7,097 nt of DNA. Source: an uncultured Pseudobdellovibrionaceae bacterium (GTDB lineage Bacteria > Bdellovibrionota > Bdellovibrionia > Bdellovibrionales > Bdellovibrionaceae). The position numbers and the translations under genes are program-made. Positions 6,164 to 7,097 of this stretch are shown here, piece by piece. Where the stretch lies: contig CALCCV010000073.1 in the NCBI GenBank assembly GCA_937900305.1, forward strand, positions 1 through 7,097, given 5' to 3'. The stretch's first letter is position 1; each line of letters begins with the position of its first letter. Under the pieces are notes generated by a model. The model had not been told where the DNA came from. It did no database searches and was given only the letters and a program-made list of their open reading frames with translations.

Positions 6164-6236
6164 ACTCTCTTATCGCCGCGGAAGGCACGGTCCTTGAGCT
6201 GAATTTAGATCGTGCGACGAAGCCAAATCACCTCAT

Positions 6237-6265
6237 TTGTTAACGATCAGGCGCTGGTCTATATT
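6237..6265 (+). promoter_or_regulatory. Predicted sigma-70-type promoter for the 77-residue protein gene
   Basis: TTGTTA (6237-6242) and TATATT (6260-6265) are separated by exactly 17 bases. Each differs from the consensus hexamer (TTGACA, TATAAT) at two positions. Transcription would begin near 6272, giving a leader of about 45 bases that holds the strong ribosome binding site at 6303-6309. It sits in the short gap between divergent genes, where a promoter is required. Not tested. Confidence 0.6.
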
Positions 6266-6302
6266 GCCTCGGCCTCCAAATTGCTTTGATAGGTGGAAAG
6301 TC

Positions 6303-6309
6303 TAGGAGG
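6303..6309 (+). promoter_or_regulatory. Strong ribosome binding site of the 77-residue protein gene
   Basis: TAGGAGG ends seven bases before the ATG at 6317, near-ideal sequence and spacing. It is the best ribosome binding site in the window and the main reason to take the short downstream frame as a real gene. Confidence 0.8.
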
Positions 6310-6316
6310 CTGAAAG

Positions 6317-6550
6317 ATGGAACCTAAAAATCAAGAAGTGCCCCAAACGCCGCAAAACCCCCAACCCATTCCCCCAGAAACAGAATTGCCTGAACATCGC
6401 TTACAAGGCCGTCAAAAGCCCGACCAAGGTCGGTCCAATTCCTCAGCGGTCAATTCTGGCGCATCCTCGAAAAAAGAGGAAAGACCCACAATCGCCGAAG
6501 GCAAAAAAACCTTGGAAGACACTCCACGACCCGATCAACAAATCATATAG
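6317..6550 (+). CDS. Small proline-rich, intrinsically disordered hypothetical protein
   Basis: I do not recognise this 77-residue protein. It contains 12 prolines, many Gln, Glu, Lys and Ser residues, and no Phe, Trp, Tyr or Cys, so it should be unfolded and soluble. The N-terminal 25 residues are a Pro/Gln-rich run (VPQTPQNPQPIPPE). The middle carries two QGR steps (30-32, 37-39) in a basic setting, then a Ser-rich patch (40-51), then a charged segment KKEERPTIAEGKKTLEDTP. There is no signal peptide or membrane segment. Reality as a gene rests on expression signals: TTGTTA-17-TATATT promoter, TAGGAGG ribosome binding site seven bases before the ATG, and a stem-loop 44 bases after the stop. 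The TAG stop is the first three bases of a thrice-repeated 10-mer. Function is unknown; the strong signals suggest ready expression. Confidence 0.7.
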   Translation: MEPKNQEVPQTPQNPQPIPPETELPEHRLQGRQKPDQGRSNSSAVNSGASSKKEERPTIAEGKKTLEDTPRPDQQII

Positions 6551-6589
6551 ATCTCAGTGATAGATCTCAGTTAGATTTCTAGATCTCAG
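6548..6589 (+). repeat. Three exact direct copies of TAGATCTCAG
   Basis: Copies at 6548-6557, 6561-6570 and 6580-6589, with a degenerate relative (TAGATTTCTA) at 6572-6581 overlapping the last. Start-to-start spacings are 13 and 19 bases. The first copy supplies the stop codon of the 77-residue protein. Each copy contains the palindrome AGATCT. The block fills the space between the gene and the stem-loop. It could be a protein-binding cluster, slippage-expanded sequence, or part of a mobile repeat. Confidence 0.85.
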
Positions 6590-6594
6590 ACCAG

Positions 6595-6636
6595 CTCAGC
6601 GAACCGCTTATTTGACAAGCGGTTCGCTGAGTCTTT
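6595..6636 (+). terminator. Perfect 15-bp stem-loop, probable intrinsic terminator
   Basis: CTCAGCGAACCGCTT (6595-6609), a seven-base loop, then the exact complement AAGCGGTTCGCTGAG (6617-6631), followed by TCTTT. The stem is very stable, and in RNA a G-U pair (6594/6632) may extend it. The T-run is short and broken (TCTTTAGCC), so termination may be partial. It follows the 77-residue gene by 44 bases and ends only 10 bases before the next ATG, so it may instead act as an attenuator or mRNA-end stabiliser. Confidence 0.75.
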
Positions 6637-6646
6637 AGCCTAGGTC

Positions 6647-7097
6647 ATGGGACTGTCGTGGAGTCAAACTCGCGCCATTAAATTAGAACTGTTGCGAATT
6701 CATCTTCTCAACCATCCGCGCGTTAGTAAAACCTTGGTTAAATCCCTAAAAAATTTGGCTCATTCTCCTTCATCTCATTTTTCTTCTAGTTTTGATGGGA
6801 GCTCGGAGGCAAAAACCAACCTTGTTACACGTGTCGGTTCGCAGGACATTGGCTGGTCCGTGAGTTCTGAATTTTCAAATCCTCAAGCTATTTTCAATCA
6901 CTACCGGAAATTCAGTTTGTTAGCAGTGGGAGTCCCGCAGTTTGAAATCGAACTCTATCCGGTCCCGAGAGAATATCTCAATCCAGATCACGCACTTTGG
7001 GCCAAGCAAGATCAATTCGAAGTTATAAAATCAAACTCTGAAGAATCCGGCGATCAAATTTGGATCGGAGATTCTTTTGTTGCTTGCAGCCAGATCG
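6647..7097 (+). CDS. Unrecognised protein, N-terminal 150 residues (3' truncated)
   Basis: An open frame of 451 bases without a stop runs off the right end. The ATG is the first possible start, since an in-frame TAG lies at 6641-6643; only a weak AGG precedes it. The protein begins MGLSWSQTRAIKLELLRIHLLNHPRVSKT in gapless order but is best described as a basic, helix-prone N-terminal 40 residues, then a Ser-rich link (42-56, SPSSHFSSSFDGSS), then an apparently globular part with alternating hydrophobic strands: RVGSQDIGWSV, FSLLAVGVPQFEIELYPVP, DQFEVI and DQIWIGDSFVA. There is no signal peptide or obvious membrane helix. I see no family signature I trust. Codon use looks like that of the neighbours, with many unrelated codons and no in-frame stop, which supports real coding. 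The last six bases could be adapter, affecting at most the final two or three codons. Confidence 0.6.
   Translation, partial: MGLSWSQTRAIKLELLRIHLLNHPRVSKTLVKSLKNLAHSPSSHFSSSFDGSSEAKTNLVTRVGSQDIGWSVSSEFSNPQAIFNHYRKFSLLAVGVPQFEIELYPVPREYLNPDHALWAKQDQFEVIKSNSEESGDQIWIGDSFVACSQI

Noticed and set aside
6164..6236. Promoter for the BamE-like gene on the minus strand
   Set aside because: A TAAATT hexamer (6207-6202) could be a -10 element, but no acceptable -35 hexamer lies 16-18 bases upstream.
6548..6589. CRISPR-like array
   Set aside because: The repeats are only 10 bases, the spacing is irregular (13 and 19 bases), and no cas-like gene is nearby.

Overview
The window reads as an envelope-polysaccharide nucleotide-sugar region of a Gram-negative bacterium. 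The evidence is KDO synthase (KDO is a lipopolysaccharide sugar), a BamE/SmpA-like small lipoprotein, and a full dTDP-L-rhamnose gene set. The standard code is used, with TGA, TAA and TAG stops, and GC content looks mid-range, a little under 50% by eye. I cannot name the organism; something like the Bdellovibrionota or a deltaproteobacterial-type lineage is a weak impression, not a result. The first 33 bases are Illumina adapter, not genome, and the last six bases match the start of the same adapter in reverse complement, so this is probably a whole short assembly contig rather than a slice of a chromosome.

Layout. Plus strand, 34-3620: a tightly packed five-gene run, rmlB (5' end missing), rmlA, kdsA, rmlD, rmlC. 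Junctions are a 4-base ATGA overlap, a 7-base gap, a 15-base gap and a 20-base overlap. RmlA, RmlB, RmlC and RmlD turn glucose-1-phosphate into dTDP-L-rhamnose. KdsA, set in the middle of them, makes KDO-8-phosphate from arabinose-5-phosphate and PEP. Minus strand, 5304-3627: galU (UDP-glucose synthesis) followed one base later by a family 2 glycosyltransferase. This pair runs head-on into rmlC with only 6 bases between the stop codons. The shared theme is supply of activated sugars (dTDP-rhamnose, KDO, UDP-glucose) plus one enzyme to transfer a sugar, consistent with lipopolysaccharide, O-antigen or capsule building.

Right part, 5305-7097: a 361-base non-coding stretch upstream of galU holding one perfect inverted repeat; a small BamE-like lipoprotein gene on the minus strand with a GTG start; a divergent plus-strand gene for a 77-residue proline-rich disordered protein with a good sigma-70-type promoter and a strong ribosome binding site; three exact copies of a 10-base repeat beginning at its stop codon; a perfect 15-bp stem-loop; and an unrecognised open frame that runs off the right end.

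Most of the window is conventional. The points most worth a second look are the aspartate in KdsA where known enzymes have Cys (metal-dependent) or Asn (metal-independent), the insertion of kdsA in the rhamnose operon, and the repeat/stem-loop block with the small disordered protein at the right. I see no clear sign of a wholly new system.
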